Shown here in pieces: positions 52,794 through 61,534 of a stretch of 64,000 nt of DNA. Where the stretch lies: NCBI GenBank assembly GCA_018402425.1, contig JAGYIZ010000004.1, positions 1-64,000 on the forward strand, given 5' to 3'. Numbering within the stretch: the first letter of the stretch is position 1; each line of letters starts with the position of its first letter. Source of the stretch: Candidatus Atribacteria bacterium (GTDB lineage: Bacteria > Atribacterota > Phoenicimicrobiia > Phoenicimicrobiales > Stramentimicrobiaceae). The notes beneath the pieces were generated by a model. That model worked only from the letters and a program-made list of their open reading frames with translations, made no database searches and was not told the DNA's origin. Made by a program: the position numbers and the translations under genes.

Positions 52794-53759
52794 TTATTGA
52801 GCAAGAATATTTGCTAATTCATACATAGATTTTCGGAGTTTGTTTTTTTGAGAAAGGACTTCTGCCAGAGGAATTGTTTTAATTTCATTTCCTAATAAAC
52901 CAATCATATGATGGTCATTTTTCTTTAATAATTGCTCTACAGCTGCTGAACCTAAACGGCTGGCTATAATTCTGTCAAAAGCTGAAGGAAACCCACCCCT
53001 TTGTAAGTAACCTAAAACTGTTACTCTCATCTCAAAACCTATTTTGTCCTCCATAAATTTGCCTATATCATAAACATCTCCTGCTCCCTCTGCTACCAAG
53101 ACTATACAATGGGATTTTCCCCGCTGATAGCCTTTTTTTAATTTATTACTTACATCTTTAAGATTAACAGGAAACTCAGGAACAATAACATACTCCACAC
53201 CACCCGCAATACCGCTCATTAATGCAAGGTACCCGCAATTCCTGCCCATAACTTCAATAATAAATGCCCGACGATGGGATGAAGCCGTATCTTTTATTTT
53301 ATCAATGGCTGAAATTACTGTATTTAAAGCAGTATCTACGCCAATACACATATCTGTGCCATAAAGGTCATTATCAATAGTAGCCGGCAGACAGATAACC
53401 GGGAAACCTTCTAACTGATAAAGGTCCAGAGCACCAGCCATTGAGCCATCTCCGCCGATTACGACCAGTACATCAACCTGGCTTTCCCGTAAAATTTTAG
53501 CAGCCTTCTTTACTCCTGATTTTGTTTTAAACTCTTCACTGCGTGAAGTCATCAGGAGAGTACCACCATGTTGCATGATTCCACCTACACTTTTTAGGTT
53601 GAGTGGCAATAATTCCTTCTCCAATAGACCCTGATAACCGGAGTGTACTCCAATCACCTCAAGGTTATGGTAAATACCAGTACGAACAACTGCTCGTATA
53701 GCTGCATTCATTCCCGGGGAGTCTCCCCCACTGGTTAAAACGGCAATTTTATTAATCAT
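52794..53759 (-). CDS. pfkA: PfkA, ATP-dependent 6-phosphofructokinase
   Basis: Glycolytic enzyme that makes fructose 1,6-bisphosphate from fructose 6-phosphate and ATP. I start at ATG 53759 (MINKIAVLTSGGDSPGMNAA), the usual family N-terminus; the open frame begins six codons earlier. GGDGS (102-106) with its second glycine marks the ATP-using type, PATIDND holds the catalytic aspartate, and MGRNCGYLAL and GYLQRGG bind the sugar phosphate and effector. At 321 aa it has bacterial length. Its place between pth and mfd is unusual; in Bacillus that slot holds the small gene fin. Confidence 0.94.
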   Translation of the reverse strand: MINKIAVLTSGGDSPGMNAAIRAVVRTGIYHNLEVIGVHSGYQGLLEKELLPLNLKSVGGIMQHGGTLLMTSRSEEFKTKSGVKKAAKILRESQVDVLVVIGGDGSMAGALDLYQLEGFPVICLPATIDNDLYGTDMCIGVDTALNTVISAIDKIKDTASSHRRAFIIEVMGRNCGYLALMSGIAGGVEYVIVPEFPVNLKDVSNKLKKGYQRGKSHCIVLVAEGAGDVYDIGKFMEDKIGFEMRVTVLGYLQRGGFPSAFDRIIASRLGSAAVEQLLKKNDHHMIGLLGNEIKTIPLAEVLSQKNKLRKSMYELANILAQ

Positions 53760-53818
53760 TTTGTACCTATTACTCATTTTTATTTTTAAGTCGAAAGCTC
53801 ATCATTGGTCAGATTTTT

Positions 53819-54397
53819 CTATTCCAACCGATTGTATTCTCTCATGGCATATTCATAGCCAAAATCCATAATATCTTCTAATGCTCTAACCGCACGATCA
53901 ATTATTTTTTCTAAAACTTGTTCTTCTTTTGGCAAAAAACGTGATAATACAAAAGATGGGTAGTCCATTTGCTGCAATAATAAATCATTTCTTATTCCAA
54001 TTCTTAAACGGGGAAATTCTTCAGTTGCCAGGGAATTAATGATTGATTCAATACCCTTATGACCACCGGAACTTCCTTGTTTTCGTATTCGTATATTGCC
54101 CAATGAAAGATGAATATCATCACAAACAACTAATAGTTCATGGTTAGAAATTCCGTAATAATTAATAATTTTTTCTACAGACCTACCACTCAAATTCATA
54201 TAGGTCTGTGGTTTAGCAAAAATAGTTTTTTGTCCTTTAAAGTGGTATTGCAAAAAATGGGAAGAAAACCCTTTTTTCCATTTTTGGTCTAAACCTATAT
54301 TACGAATAATAAATGTTTCCAGAATCCTGAATCCAATATTATGCCTGGTATACTGATATTGTTTACCCGGATTTCCAAGTCCTACAAATAATTTCAC
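53819..54397 (-). CDS. pth: Pth, peptidyl-tRNA hydrolase
   Basis: A 192-aa enzyme that releases peptides from peptidyl-tRNA dropped by ribosomes. Family residues are present: N9 in GLGNPGKQY, catalytic H19 in TRHNIGF, N67 in TYMNLSG, and the aspartate of VVCDDIHL (92-93). GSSGGHKGI follows. It lies directly after the L25/CTC gene (39 bp), the pairing seen in many bacteria (ctc-pth). Confidence 0.96.
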   Translation of the reverse strand: MKLFVGLGNPGKQYQYTRHNIGFRILETFIIRNIGLDQKWKKGFSSHFLQYHFKGQKTIFAKPQTYMNLSGRSVEKIINYYGISNHELLVVCDDIHLSLGNIRIRKQGSSGGHKGIESIINSLATEEFPRLRIGIRNDLLLQQMDYPSFVLSRFLPKEEQVLEKIIDRAVRALEDIMDFGYEYAMREYNRLE

Positions 54398-54436
54398 ACC
54401 ATCACGACCTTGGCATTATTTAAGCTAAAATTGCAA

Positions 54437-55150
54437 TTACTCTTTCTTCTCTTTCTTCTCTTTCTTCTCGTCTTTTCCTTCTGCCTGTGCTTCTTTTACT
54501 TTATCTTCTACTTTCTCTTCACCTTCTTCTGCCTCTTCAGCTTCTGCTTCCTCTTCTCCGGAGACTAATTCCTCTTCCTTAGTAGGAGCAACTACCGAAG
54601 CAATGGTGCGGTCTATATCGGTTAAGAGTTTTATGTCCTTAGGTAACTCAATATCCTGTAATGTTATAACATCATTAAATCCTAATTGGCTGATATCCAC
54701 AGTAATAGCCTCAGGTGCATCCACGGGAAGACATTCTACTTCAATTTCCCTTAAGGAAATATCCAATATTCCTCCTTCTTTTATTCCCTTGGGCTCTCCT
54801 TCCAGTACAATGGGAACCTGTAAAGTGACTTTTTCTTTCATGGTAACACCATAAAAATCGAAATGATTGATTCTTTTCTGTAATGAGTCATATTGGAAAT
54901 CTTTAATGACTGCTAAACGAGTCAAGTCTTTGGCATCATCTTTCTTTATTTTCAAATCAATTATTCCATGAGAATGTTTTTTATCAGACAAAAAATGATG
55001 TAATTCTTTTTCCGGTACTTTTAGTAAGAGATTTTCCTTATCACGGGGAGAATAAAGTACTCCTGGAACATAACCTGAATTTCTAAGTCTTTTATTCTCC
55101 TCTTTACCCTTTTTGTTTCTGGTTTCTACCAGTAATTTTTTTCGTTTCAT
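54437..55150 (-). CDS. rplY: Ribosomal protein L25/general stress protein CTC
   Basis: Binds 5S rRNA in the large subunit; the long form is called CTC. I start at ATG 55150 (MKRKKLLVETRNKKGKEENK), which follows GGAGG; the open frame runs 17 codons further up. The N-terminal domain is L25 (SGYVPGVLYS, NHFDFYGVTMKEKVTLQVPI), and the C-terminal TL5/CTC domain contains EVECLPVDAPEAITVDIS. An acidic/lysine tail rich in KEKKEKK ends the protein and is probably disordered. It follows prs by about 105 bp. Confidence 0.94.
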   Translation of the reverse strand: MKRKKLLVETRNKKGKEENKRLRNSGYVPGVLYSPRDKENLLLKVPEKELHHFLSDKKHSHGIIDLKIKKDDAKDLTRLAVIKDFQYDSLQKRINHFDFYGVTMKEKVTLQVPIVLEGEPKGIKEGGILDISLREIEVECLPVDAPEAITVDISQLGFNDVITLQDIELPKDIKLLTDIDRTIASVVAPTKEEELVSGEEEAEAEEAEEGEEKVEDKVKEAQAEGKDEKKEKKEKKE

Positions 55151-55254
55151 ATTCGGCTTTCCTCCGCCTCTCTCCATTTTTTCTTTTTTGTTATTTTGCA
55201 ATTTAATTGCATTATATTATTTATTTCAATTTTTCACCTGGATCATATAATCTT

Positions 55255-56217
55255 TTACCGAAACAATGCGCTTATAGACATATTTCCATGAATGCGCTTA
55301 ATTGATTCTGCAAACAATTTTGCCACCGATAAAACTTTGATACATGGTAATTTTTTTCCCTCGGGAATAGGTATGGTATTAGTCACAATTACTTCCTGAA
55401 ACAAACTCTCTTTCCAGTATTTTTCTAATCTATCCCTTGCTGGCCCAGCAAAGACCGGGTGCGTAGCACAGACATATACCTCTTTTGCTCCGGCATTCAG
55501 AACTGCCTGACTTCCCTTAATAATCGAACCAGCTGTATCTATCATATCATCAACTATAATAGCGGTTTTATTATTAACATTTCCTACTATATGCATAATT
55601 TCCACATTACTATCAGATTCCCTATATTTATCAATAATAGCAATAGGTTTTTTTAAACGGCCGGCAAATTTTCTGGCTCGTGCTGTTCCTCCTACATCAG
55701 GTGAAACAACGACTACTTTTGATAAATCTTTTCCTTTAACATAGTCGGACAAAATAGGTTCTGCTTCCAAATGGTCAACTGGTATATCAAAAAATCCCTG
55801 TATCTGTCCTGCATGCAAATCCATGGCTACAATACGATCAGCCCCTGCCTGAACTAATAAATTCGCAACTAGCTTAGCAGTTATCGGCTCTCTCGGACGG
55901 GTTTTTCTATCCTGCCTGGCATAACTATAATAAGGCATCACAGCAGTAATGCGCTCAGCAGACGCCCTATGAAGGGCATCAATCATAACCAATAACTCCA
56001 TCAGGTTTTCATGGACAGGATGACAGGTAGGCTGTATTACAAATACATCACGTCCTCTAACATTTTCATCTATTTTAACATGTAATTCACCATCAGGGAA
56101 CCTGGAAACTTCAGCTTTACCGAGTTCTATCCCTAAATGCGCTGCAATTTCCTCTGCTAATACAGTATTAGCATTTCCCGAAAATACCTGCAATTCTCTA
56201 TGCGAATATGCAATCAA
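55255..56217 (-). CDS. prs: Prs, ribose-phosphate pyrophosphokinase
   Basis: A 320-aa class I enzyme making PRPP from ribose 5-phosphate and ATP for nucleotide, His and Trp synthesis. It starts with TTG 56217, seven bases after GGAGG. Landmarks are NANTVLAEEIAAHLG, the ATP loop YARQDRKTRPREPI, the metal-binding histidine in DLHAGQIQGF, SPDVGGTARARKFA, and the PRPP loop VDDMIDTAGSI. It lies 32 bp downstream of glmU, the same order as in Bacillus, so GlmU and Prs are probably co-expressed. Confidence 0.97.
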   Translation of the reverse strand: MIAYSHRELQVFSGNANTVLAEEIAAHLGIELGKAEVSRFPDGELHVKIDENVRGRDVFVIQPTCHPVHENLMELLVMIDALHRASAERITAVMPYYSYARQDRKTRPREPITAKLVANLLVQAGADRIVAMDLHAGQIQGFFDIPVDHLEAEPILSDYVKGKDLSKVVVVSPDVGGTARARKFAGRLKKPIAIIDKYRESDSNVEIMHIVGNVNNKTAIIVDDMIDTAGSIIKGSQAVLNAGAKEVYVCATHPVFAGPARDRLEKYWKESLFQEVIVTNTIPIPEGKKLPCIKVLSVAKLFAESIKRIHGNMSISALFR

Positions 56218-56249
56218 GTCTTTGCCTCCTTAAATATTATAACATAAAC

Positions 56250-57638
56250 TTATTTCGTTTCTCTTTTATTTTTCTTTTCCGTCCAATCTATTATGTTTTT
56301 TTGTCGTGATCTGGCAATTCCCAAACTTCCGGCAGGTACATTTTCAGTAATAGTCGAACCGGCAGCAGTATAGGAATTTCGGTCAATGGTTACCGGCGCA
56401 ACCAATGCATTATTGCTTCCGATAAACACTCCATCCTTTATTGTTGTAGGATTCTTTTTTTTGCCATCAAAATTACAGGTAATGGTGCCTGCTCCAATAT
56501 TAACCTTTTTACCTAATGTTGCATCTCCCAGATAAGTCAAATGACCGACTTTACTCCCTTTATCAATAAACGTTTTTTTCACCTCAACATAATTTCCGAT
56601 CCTTACGTCATCTCCGATGATACTTTCCGGCCTGATATGGGCATAAGGTCCGATCATTGTATTATTGCCGATTTTACTTTTCTCCACATTAGAAGAACAA
56701 ATCCTTGTTTCCCGACCAATGCTGGAATTAATAATATGAGAATAAGGACCAATGTGACAACATTCTCCTATCTCGGTTCCAGCTGTAATAATGCTATAAG
56801 GATAAATAACCGTATCCTGGCCAATTTTTACATGGTTATCAATATAAGTATTATTCTTATCAATAATAGTCACACCATTTGACATATGCTCATAAGCATT
56901 TCTCTGATAAAGAATACAAGATACACGCGACAAGTCCATTCTGGTGTTTATTCCCATTATTTCTTCTCTATCCTGAACAGTAACAGTTGTCGCAACATAT
57001 CCCTTATCCAGTAATATTTTAATCACATCAGTCAGATAATATTCTTTCTGGTAATTATTTTTATTAACCATTTTCAACGCTGCAAATAATTCTTTGGAAT
57101 TAAAACAATAAATACCCGCATTAATCTCTTTTATTAGACCTTGTTCTTTTGTTAAATCACGTTGTTCTACAATTCCGGATATTTTCCCTTCTTGATTTCT
57201 TATAATACGGCCATATCCCTCCGGCTGCTCTAAATTTGCAGTCAACAGTGTACAGCTTGCCCTGTGTTCTTTGTGGCAATTAATCAATTTCTGAATTGTT
57301 GAAGCCTTTAATAATGGAACATCGGTGTACAAAACTAGAATTATACCCGAAAAATCAACTAAATACTTCTCTGCCTGCTGCACAGCATGAGCAGTACCCA
57401 ATTGCTTCTCCTGGTAAGCATAAATTATTTCATTTTCAATATCGCTAATTTCTTTTTTAATTTTTTCAGCATGCTGTCCGATAACTACAATTCTCTTTCC
57501 TATTCCCAGGGACTTAGTAAGTTCAAGTGAATAAGAAAGCATAGGGCTACCAGCTACAGGGTGTAAAGCTTTGGGAAAGGAAGATTTCATTCTTTTGCCC
57601 TGGCCTGCTGCCAGTATAATTGATGCAATAGATTCCAT
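56250..57638 (-). CDS. glmU: GlmU, bifunctional UDP-GlcNAc pyrophosphorylase / GlcN-1-P acetyltransferase
   Basis: A 462-aa enzyme for the last two steps to UDP-GlcNAc, the precursor of peptidoglycan and lipid A. The N-terminal uridylyltransferase has LAAGQGKR (9-16) and YTDVPLL. From about 250 the left-handed beta-helix runs with hexapeptide repeats (VKIGQDTVIYPYSIITAGTE, IGDDVRIGNYVEVKK), ending in the acetyltransferase site (NCNFDGKKK-type, SNNALVAPVTI). The order spoVG, glmU, prs matches Bacillus, with a tRNA-Gln gene inserted before glmU here. Confidence 0.96.
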   Translation of the reverse strand: MESIASIILAAGQGKRMKSSFPKALHPVAGSPMLSYSLELTKSLGIGKRIVVIGQHAEKIKKEISDIENEIIYAYQEKQLGTAHAVQQAEKYLVDFSGIILVLYTDVPLLKASTIQKLINCHKEHRASCTLLTANLEQPEGYGRIIRNQEGKISGIVEQRDLTKEQGLIKEINAGIYCFNSKELFAALKMVNKNNYQKEYYLTDVIKILLDKGYVATTVTVQDREEIMGINTRMDLSRVSCILYQRNAYEHMSNGVTIIDKNNTYIDNHVKIGQDTVIYPYSIITAGTEIGECCHIGPYSHIINSSIGRETRICSSNVEKSKIGNNTMIGPYAHIRPESIIGDDVRIGNYVEVKKTFIDKGSKVGHLTYLGDATLGKKVNIGAGTITCNFDGKKKNPTTIKDGVFIGSNNALVAPVTIDRNSYTAAGSTITENVPAGSLGIARSRQKNIIDWTEKKNKRETK

Positions 57639-57753
57639 AGCATTATCCTATCAAACACATTTTCTAGAAAATCCAAGAAAGTAAAATAGGCTGAGGTAAA
57701 AATGATTTTATTTTAATGTATTTTTTTTAAAAAAATAAAAAGTTCTTTAACTT

Positions 57754-57828
57754 TGGCTGGGGTGGGAGGACTCGAACCTCCGAATGAGGGATCCAAATTC
57801 CCTTGCCTTGCCACTTGGCCACACCCCA
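57754..57828 (-). tRNA. tRNA-Gln (TTG)
   Basis: The minus strand gives a 75-nt cloverleaf with an encoded CCA (57754-57756). The acceptor arm TGGGGTG pairs with CACCCCA, and the anticodon stem AGGGA/TCCCT encloses ATTTGGA, anticodon TTG. The T-arm GGAGGTTCGAGTCCTCC is perfect. It lies between spoVG and glmU. Confidence 0.96.
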
Positions 57829-57878
57829 TCCATATGTATGCAAATTCTTTTTAGTAACTATATGACTATAAATCAACA

Positions 57879-57927
57879 GAGTCAGGAGAGAAAACTTGAG
57901 ATCTGATTAATATTAATCTCCTGACTC
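57879..57927. other. Long-loop inverted repeat between spoVG and tRNA-Gln
   Basis: The 11-bp arms GAGTCAGGAGA and TCTCCTGACTC are perfect and enclose 27 nt. No T-run follows on the minus strand. It may be an RNA-processing site that separates the tRNA from the spoVG message, or a protein-binding site. Confidence 0.55.
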
Positions 57928-57994
57928 ATTTTATTTAAGTTAAACTATCTATATTATTATAAACAAACCGTTTAAAATTTCAAGTAATAATTTT

Positions 57995-58351
57995 TTACTC
58001 TTTTTCTTCTGAATCATCCAAGTCAACAGAGACATCATCAGTATCCTGTTCTATTTTTTGTTCTGTAGAGGAGGATTCACCAGCAGACTGTTCTTCCCCT
58101 TCTGTTGCCTGGAATTCTTTTAATACTGCACTTTGGATCATCTCTCTGACTTCAGTGTTAATGGGATGAGCTATGTCTTTATGATTTCCATTAGGAAGCA
58201 ACTTACTGGGCATGGCTACAAACATCCCTTTTCTCCCATCAATTATTCTCAAATCATGGACAACAAAAGAATCATCGAAAGTAATAGATACATAAGCTCT
58301 CAATTTTCCGTCAGTTTGTATTCTTCTAATTCTTACATCTGTAACTTGCAC
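57995..58351 (-). CDS. spoVG: SpoVG, RNA-binding regulator
   Basis: A 118-aa protein; the first 85 residues are a classic SpoVG ([59 protein letters not shown]). The tail is acidic and Ser/Glu-rich. It starts with GTG 58351 after GGCGGTG. SpoVG is a small RNA- or DNA-binding regulator in Firmicutes and many diderm phyla, including non-sporulating ones, so it does not imply sporulation. It heads the glmU-prs-ctc-pth block. Confidence 0.95.
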   Translation of the reverse strand: MQVTDVRIRRIQTDGKLRAYVSITFDDSFVVHDLRIIDGRKGMFVAMPSKLLPNGNHKDIAHPINTEVREMIQSAVLKEFQATEGEEQSAGESSSTEQKIEQDTDDVSVDLDDSEEKE

Positions 58352-58651
58352 TTGCTTACACCGCCTTTTTGTTTTTTAGTTTTCACTATTCATTTGTAAA
58401 CATTTTTTTAATAACACTTCAAACACTTTTCTCCCTGACCTTTTTACAAATTTCTTTCCCCTTTCGAAAGACACAATTCAACTATTACATACTTTTTTGT
58501 ACCTCCTGTTATATCACAAATTAGTATTAAATAAAATAAACCACAGCCAAATATACCTGCTGTGCTGAGAATCTTCTATTGTTTAATTTATATTTTCTCT
58601 GAGCATTCAAGTATTTTTTGTGCCTTCATAAACCTATCTACTATTTAATTT

Positions 58652-58678
58652 TGTATACCATTTTGTAAGGTTTGTCAA
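58652..58678 (-). promoter_or_regulatory. Candidate sigma-A promoter for spoVG
   Basis: On the minus strand TTGACA (58673-58678) and TATACA (58652-58657) lie 15 bp apart, with a second TTGACA some 20 bp further up. The spacing is short and the start is 300 bp from spoVG, so the call is tentative. Confidence 0.35.
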
Positions 58679-58734
58679 ATTTTATCATGTAAAATGTATT
58701 TGTCAAAAGTTTTAAAATAGTATCAATTATGTAG

Positions 58735-58935
58735 TATCGGGTATCGAGTCCTAAATACAGTAATGAGTAACAAGTAATGAGTAATCAGCAAAAAAATATC
58801 CGAGCTATCAGTTAAACAGCATAAAACTAAAAACTAAAACTAAAAACTATTTTAACAAATACCATCGACTAACGACCATTATCTCTCATATATCCCCACA
58901 GTATTTACTACATACTACATATAAATTTCCGATAC
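58735..58935. repeat. Drift-motif island (GTATCGGGTATCGAGTCC, AGTAATGAGTAACAAGTAAT, AAACTAAAAACTAAAACT)
   Basis: The motifs follow one another: GTATCGGGTATCGAGTCCTA (58736), AATGAGTAACAAGTAATGAG (58761), ATAAAACTAAAAACTAAAAC (about 58822), and TACTACATACTACATATA (about 58908). The same motifs occur at 63859-63925, 36760, 38111 and 24740. No coding potential. Confidence 0.75.
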
Positions 58936-58949
58936 TATCTTAATATTTT

Positions 58950-59740
58950 CTTGATTTCACTGGTGGTAGTGCAAATTCCTGCAAACCAATTTTCTCCCCT
59001 TTCGCCTCTTTCTAAATCCGATTTTTGCGAGTTTTCCAGCTTATCTTTATCAATTCTTTCTCACAAATATAACTGGGCATTATTTATGTTCTTTCTTCTT
59101 TGTTGAAAAACTGCCCTAACAATTCAAAAGAAATTCATCTTCTACTAAAACAAATTATTATCAAAGTTAATCCTGATTATCATTAATTTACTTCTGGCTT
59201 TGGGAAAAATACATCCAGTTTTACCAGTGTATTTTTCAATTCTGGAATAATACTGCCATAACGGAAAGTAGACCATAGTTTTATTACCCGGTTTTGCCAT
59301 CACGTTCGGCCACTTCTTTTTGAACCATTACTACTGCCATTTTTAAAAGATAATGCATCTCCATTAATTTTTCTTAACAAGGAAGTGAAATGAAATAAGG
59401 CAAGTTTCCTGTTATTTTTCTATCTGGCAACCCTCCTGCTTTTTTTTTCCTTTAGAACGGATAAATCCAAAATCCATATGTCTTTATAAAGAATAGTAAC
59501 ATGCCCTTGATCAGCTTGAAATAAATCTTCCAGCATGGGTTTGAGACGAAAATCTTTCTCGATTGAAAAAACATGTTGAGTCGAGAATAGCAATGCCTTC
59601 GTTAAGGCACCCAGTCCAGTTCCGATTTCAAAATAGCTTCCTTATTATTTAAAACATAGTGCTTTTACAACAATTGCAGTTATGTTTGATCTGAAAATTT
59701 TGACCTAACTTTTTTAGGGGCATTGATAATTGAAATATAA
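58950..59740 (-). pseudogene. rsmA: Decayed rsmA (ksgA), 16S rRNA dimethyladenosine transferase
   Basis: Minus-strand frames read LKKLGQNF (about 59715, the family start), FEIGTGLGALTKALLFS (about 59630, SAM-binding motif I), VFSIEKDFRLKPMLEDLFQ (about 59565), GHVTILYKDI (about 59505), KITGNLPYFISLP (about 59425, the NLPY active-site motif), MAVVMVQKEVAER (about 59345), YGLLSVMAV and FPKPEVNS-like relics. Frameshifts and stops break it many times. RsmA dimethylates A1518/A1519 of 16S rRNA; absence gives kasugamycin resistance but is tolerated. Its position before spoVG equals the Bacillus order, so this looks like the ancestral copy gone bad, not an imported fragment. Confidence 0.8.
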
Positions 59741-59803
59741 TCGAGTATTTTTTTTGGGAATTAAGATTATTCGAATAAGAGGGTCTGTTTTCCTCTAAAG
59801 CAT

Positions 59804-59882
59804 TGGGAACCGGTGAGTCACAGGTTGAACAGACAACCTACGGATTACGATTCCGTTGCTCTGCCAATTGAGCTACACCGGC
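59804..59882 (-). pseudogene. Degenerate tRNA-Thr (CGT)
   Basis: The 5' two-thirds are a good tRNA: acceptor GCCGGTG, D-arm GCTCAATTGGCAGAGC, and anticodon stem ACGGA/TCCGT around ATCGTAA, anticodon CGT. The acceptor 3' strand CACCGGT is present. The T-arm is broken: the 3' stem CTGTG has no partner, because GTCTG replaces the expected CACAG, and extra bases precede the acceptor. The CCA end reads CCCA. It is probably non-functional, though a heavily altered working tRNA cannot be ruled out. Confidence 0.6.
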
Positions 59883-59926
59883 TCATTATTATAAGGTATC
59901 CGGTTTTTCTATCGCATAATACTTTA

Positions 59927-60106
59927 TCACAAAATCTCTTTTTCTTCCATTTTTTTCTTCTTCAGCCAATCTTCTAAGCCTTCCCTCTTAAACTTAACCA
60001 AACGTCCCACTTTAAAATGAGGATTCTTCTTGCTATAATCTTTAATGGTTAGGGTACCCAATGCTATAAATAAAGCAGAAATGGATAACATTTTTGTATT
60101 GAGCAT
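59927..60106 (-). CDS. Possible small excisionase-like HTH protein
   Basis: A 59-aa frame with an AGGG-type ribosome site. The C-terminal part (PHFKVGRLVKFKREGLEDWL) matches the end of excisionase/MerR-like DNA-binding domains (xHFKVGRxVRFxxxxLExWL). The first 20 residues (SALFIALGTLTIKDYSKKN) resemble a worn-down HTH, so this may be a truncated remnant. Such proteins bind DNA in phage excision or transposon control. It lies just upstream of the degenerate tRNA-Thr. Confidence 0.45.
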   Translation of the reverse strand: MLNTKMLSISALFIALGTLTIKDYSKKNPHFKVGRLVKFKREGLEDWLKKKKMEEKEIL

Positions 60107-60163
60107 AATTATCCCTGGTTTACTGAATCAATAGGCTTCCAATCTGATCCTCTCTATTTGTTT

Positions 60164-61534
60164 TTATGGCAGGTAGCTAAGTGGATTAACGGGTCTACCG
60201 TTTTCCCTGATTTCAAAATGAAGGTGAGAACCGGTAGCATTACCGGTAGATCCTAATTTGCAGATGACATCCCCTTTCGTCACATTCTGTCCTTCTTTCA
60301 CCAAGTTACTTGCACTATGGGCATAGACCGTCGAATAAGCGCCAGCATGATCAATAATAACAACATTGCCATATCCGTTAATATATCCGGAAAAACTTAC
60401 TTTGCCACTTTCTGCAGCTTTTATTAATGCCCCGGTATGGGCATCGATATCTATTCCGGTATGGTAGTCTCGCCTACCCCCCAGGGTCCTAATTCCAAAT
60501 TGAGAGGTGATAAGCCCATTCAAAGGCCAGATAAAAGAGCGAGAAGATATCGAAGAACTTTTGGTATTGGGTATTACGAGTCTTTGTCCGACAATAAGTC
60601 TTCTGCTTTCAGAAATTTGATTGGCACTGGCAATAGACTGCACGCTCACCTGGTATTTTCGGGAAATTTGCCACAGAGTCTCTCCTTTCTGGACATAGTG
60701 GATAACACCTTTGGATTTTTCTGTTTTTGCTACCGAGGTGCTGGCACCTGTTTCCTGTTCTGCTGCCAGATCAGTAGCAGGAATATCTAATTTTTGACCA
60801 ACAGATAGCTGGTTAATATTCTGCAGAGGTTCTTTTTCATTACTTTCCTTTTTTTCATTTTCTTCATTTCCCGATCTACTACCCAGAGGGCTTTTGATAA
60901 CCTGACTGATGGACAGCCTTTCAGGATTTTCTAAATCATTTGTCTGTGAAAGATCCTTTAAAGAAACCTGATAATTTTGAGCGATAGTCCATAAACTTTC
61001 ATCCGCTCTTGCTGTATAATTAACTTCTTTTACCGAATCTCTAAATTCCTGTTTTAAACTAGTACTCATTCCTTGATAACTTAAGTTATCTTTCTTAAAG
61101 GAAAGCCCGGGCTGTTCTTCTTCTTTTAGAGAATCAGGTTTATTTAAATCATTTACTGAAGAAATGCGCTCTAGCGATAAACGATACTGTTGGGCAATAT
61201 CCCAGATACTTTCACCTTTTTGTACAGTGTGAATAACATTTGAAATATCTCTACTCGGGCTAGAATTATCCCCTTCATTTTTGGGTATTTTTATTAATTG
61301 ACCCGGGGATAGCGGTTGATCTTGTTCAATATTATTTACTTGCGCAACTTCCTGTATCGATAACTGAAATTGGTGGGCAATTGTCCAGAGAGAATCACCT
61401 TCTTTTATCTGATACTCTAGATATCCCTGGGCTAAAATGTTAGCAGTTGTACCTACGATAAATATAAAAACGAACAAGACAAATACAATTGCCCGGGTTA
61501 AGTAGATGGAAGTATTATTTTTGACATAATTCAT
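60164..61534 (-). CDS. LysM-repeat M23 (LytM) peptidoglycan endopeptidase
   Basis: A 456-aa exported protein with a signal peptide or anchor (AIVFVLFVFIFIVGTTANILA). Four LysM domains bind glycan: EYQIKEGDSLWTIAHQFQLS (about 40), HTVQKGESIWDIAQQYRLS (about 102), YTARADESLWTIAQNYQVS (about 172) and HYVQKGETLWQISRKYQVS (about 281). The third is followed by a charged linker. The C-terminal M23 domain (about 340-456) has the zinc motifs HTGIDID and HLHFE, and GYGNVVIIDHAGAYSTVYAH. It cuts or remodels peptide crosslinks, or activates amidases (the EnvC/NlpD type has lost zinc ligands; here they are kept). Confidence 0.94.
   Translation of the reverse strand: MNYVKNNTSIYLTRAIVFVLFVFIFIVGTTANILAQGYLEYQIKEGDSLWTIAHQFQLSIQEVAQVNNIEQDQPLSPGQLIKIPKNEGDNSSPSRDISNVIHTVQKGESIWDIAQQYRLSLERISSVNDLNKPDSLKEEEQPGLSFKKDNLSYQGMSTSLKQEFRDSVKEVNYTARADESLWTIAQNYQVSLKDLSQTNDLENPERLSISQVIKSPLGSRSGNEENEKKESNEKEPLQNINQLSVGQKLDIPATDLAAEQETGASTSVAKTEKSKGVIHYVQKGETLWQISRKYQVSVQSIASANQISESRRLIVGQRLVIPNTKSSSISSRSFIWPLNGLITSQFGIRTLGGRRDYHTGIDIDAHTGALIKAAESGKVSFSGYINGYGNVVIIDHAGAYSTVYAHSASNLVKEGQNVTKGDVICKLGSTGNATGSHLHFEIRENGRPVNPLSYLP

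Noticed and set aside
57995-58351. SpoVG and SpoVT-like genes as evidence for sporulation
   Set aside because: Both families are widespread in non-sporulating bacteria, and no dedicated sporulation gene is in the window.
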